Below are positions 61,456 through 64,000 of a stretch of DNA of 64,000 bases, piece by piece; positions within the stretch are counted from its first letter, which is position 1, and each line of letters starts with the position of its first letter. Location of the stretch: NCBI GenBank assembly GCA_013400975.1, contig WBMZ01011903.1:1-64000 (forward strand), given 5' to 3'. Under the pieces are notes generated by a model, which was not told the origin of the DNA, did not search any database, and saw nothing but the letters and a program-made list of their open reading frames with translations. The position numbers and the translations under genes are program-made. This DNA is from Atrichornis clamosus. Lineage: Eukaryota > Chordata > Aves > Passeriformes > Menuridae.

Positions 61456-64000
61456 GGGGAGGTGGGGCCGGGAAGTCTCCAGATACCCTTTCCAGAAAAC
61501 ACATTCATGCTTCTATGGTCCTTTTGCACCTTTGCCAGGGCTGGGTCTTCTGGTGTGCTGTGGGGCAGTGTTGTCCTGAAGCAGCTACAGCTGAAATGTA
61601 ACCTCAGGGACACCGGAGATCCCATCCAGAGTGTGGATGTGTTAAATGCAGAAGACTGAAGTATTGATCTTCCAGGCAAAAGGGTTCATGTCACACACTG
61701 TGACTCAGGCCCTAAAGCCTGAATTTTCCCAGTGTAGGCTTTCTGCTATGGTGTCTCAGTTGGAATAGCTTGGGTTTGCTCTCTAGACAGCAAAGAAAAA
61801 TCCCCTGAGAACAACTCAGTCCTCTAAAATTAGCTGCCCCTAGAGAATGTGGAGATTGAACTGCCCTTAGGTACTGTCACTTTCTGGCCATGATTAAGAA
61901 CGCACCTACAGTGGTTGTTGCCGAGTTTCATGGGACCACAGATGAAACTCAGAGTAGGAATACCGGCCCTGGACTGACCTTCTCACGTCATGCCTCTTTT
62001 GCTTGTAGACTGGCAGAGTAAGGATTGAGCAAGTCCCAACCCACCCTGCCCTCGGCTGCCACGGTGCCCGTGGCCAGGCACGGGGACAGCTGAGCTGCAC
62101 CAGCTCCTGTGATCGGCCTCTATTTGCCTGCCTGGGCTCTTAGCCCACTGTACATAGGGCCCATAGTTCAGGATAATCCTCACCGTCATAAATTTACCCG
62201 CGCAGATGGGACCCAAAGGGAATATTAGAACAAAGGAGGAAAAAAAAAATCAAGGAAAAATGTACCTATTAGGCAACATGAACCTTTGTGCAGCCTTCAT
62301 TAGTACCAGCAGGGTTATAGTTACTTTTAGTCATTCAACTAACTGTACCAGTGAAAACTTTTAACTTTCAGCCATTTAAATTGGAAAGGTCCTTAAAATA
62401 TTTATTATTATTTTAAATCACACCATTTAAGGTCAAAGCAGAAGCATTTGTTGGATTTGTGCAGGATCCCAAGTTGTTTTCTTACCTGGAGGTTGAGTTC
62501 TGGTGGAAAGGTCTGCGTTTCTAATTTTGCTGTGCTATTTTGTTACTATGAGATGATGAGAACACCATTATGGCTGTGCTATTTTCTGTTTCTTAATTGG
62601 TTGTTCATACACAGATCTGGCTGGAGTAGAAAATCTCAGGGAAAAAGCCATTAACACCTGCATGTTTGACCTGCAGTTTATAAATCAGAACATGTGTTTT
62701 CATATTTCTAACCCCCAAAACACAGAAAAATGTGTTAGTGGAAATTTGCAGCACACTCTGATGCACGTTGTCTTCCCAGTGTCAGCAGGCCAGAGTGTCA
62801 AAAGGTATAAATCACTGCAATTACATGGATTTTACCTGAGGTCTAGCCTTGATTGATGTCCCTCCTAAATAAGATATTGTTTAGGGGATGTGAAACATGC
62901 ACACCTCTTAACCTGCTGTATGAAGGTTGCAACATGCCAATCTAGCCCTCTTTGTGTGTGTGTAGAGCGTTTAGCAGTCTTGGTGGATTTCTCTGTGTTA
63001 TTTGAGTGATGACTGGCATCCTAGATGGTTTATTTAGTTTCCTGTTGTGGAAAACACTTCAGCAGATAGTTTCATCCTGTTGCAATCCGTATTGAAATCG
63101 GCAAGGCTGACTTTTGCACTTGTAGTTCATCCCAGTTTACCTAAATGGGATAATTAACAAATCCTATGGAAGTGTGGTGGGAGAAATGCTCTCCTCTTTC
63201 AAACCCCAAGCAGACCTACCTCAGCATTCCTCTGAGCTGTCTAACCCATCCTGTCCTTCCCTCTTGTGATGAGTACACCTGCAAATGCATTCCCTGCTCC
63301 GCTTTTATCATCCTTAGAGTGGTTCCTGGTGCTCACTCGACACCACAAGAAATCCAAACCTCTCCACAGGTTTTATCTTTTTAACTCCGGTGTTTTGTTT
63401 TACAAGATGGCTCAAGGAAAATGTGCTTGTAGGGTTGGCTGGACAGAAAGAGTCAGGGTAGCCACTGCTGTAACCTGGATCAGAGCTGGAGAACTGGGAT
63501 GACTTCTTCAAGGTGATGTCTTGAGATCACACCGACTTCCAGAGAAGTAAGATTGGACCTAATCACTTTCCTGAGCTGCAAACTTTTATGTGCAAGAAAA
63601 GAACAATTTGCATTATATCTAGGTTTGGTTTTCTATTTAGGCTGTAGATTTGAAAAAATCTCCAACTAATGGATCAGTGATTCATAATTTTAAAAAGTGT
63701 GGATGAAAGAAAAAGAAATGAACAATCTGCTTGGGAATATTACACCTTTAAAAAGCTTCAACCCCTGTTGTCCTGTCATTTCAGATAACAAAGATGTAAT
63801 TACTTTTTGGGGGAGCAAAGATTTAAACAGAAGAAAAAAGGAGAAACTTTAGGTTGTTTTTATTATTTTCTCTTTCCTACAGTAATAGTACTTACTTGAA
63901 AATCATTTTAATGGTTAACTTACCCTTTAAGACCAAAAGTTCTAACGTGAGTCAATGTACTTAGCTAAAAATCCCTGTAGAGATTCAGGTTTCTTGCTCG
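61456..64000. other. Intergenic DNA to window end
   Basis: No gene. AT-rich stretches near 62230-62440 and 63580-63960 carry scattered TAAT words. Nothing else supported. Confidence 0.45.

Noticed and set aside
61456..64000. Start of TRABD2B or another downstream gene
   Set aside because: Known synteny places it downstream, but no CpG-island promoter or exon is visible before the window ends.

Overview
The window is nuclear DNA from a bird. It holds one protein-coding gene, the single-exon forkhead gene FOXD2, at its extreme left edge, followed by about 61 kb of non-coding sequence. The evidence for a bird is several chicken-repeat-1 (CR1) LINE fragments, an avian ERVL-type solo LTR, and a FOXD2 protein shorter than my recollection of the human one. 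The LTR type is one I associate with Neoaves more than with chicken; the species cannot be named. Known vertebrate synteny (FOXE3, then FOXD2, then a gene desert before TRABD2B) fits what is seen. That synteny is from memory and only FOXD2 is visible here.

Layout. 1-93 is the end of the 5' UTR. 94-1428 is FOXD2. 1429 to about 2500 is its 3' UTR, ending at an AATAAA. From about 2.5 to 12.9 kb is a CpG-rich domain with no gene. It contains a perfect 302-bp (TC)151 tract inside a roughly 650-bp polypyrimidine block, a GC-rich minisatellite at 10.2-10.4 kb with a 31-bp unit and a 64-bp higher-order unit, and several blocks that look like developmental enhancers. The best of these, at 11.4-11.8 kb, combines a forkhead palindrome, an RFX X-box abutting a CCAAT box, and a SOX site. 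At about 12.9 kb CpG density falls sharply, and the rest is ordinary CpG-depleted avian intergenic DNA. It carries CR1 remnants (15.9, 17.5, 28.0-29.2, 37.8 and 61.3 kb), one solo LTR (18.2-18.8 kb), a 102-bp relict element with terminal inverted repeats (54.0 kb), a 5-base assembly gap (47.61 kb), two small CpG islets (21.7 and 55.6 kb), and AT-rich, homeodomain-site-rich blocks that are candidate conserved non-coding elements.

Functional picture. FOXD2 is a transcription factor, normally a repressor, used in mesoderm, kidney and craniofacial development. The flanking desert most likely holds its long-range enhancers. Enhancer calls rest on motif density and composition only; no alignment was possible. 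No operon, CRISPR array, tRNA, rRNA or second protein-coding gene is supported. I found no convincing undescribed biological system. The most unusual items are the motif cluster at 11.4-11.8 kb, the perfect TC tract, and the stop-free minisatellite.
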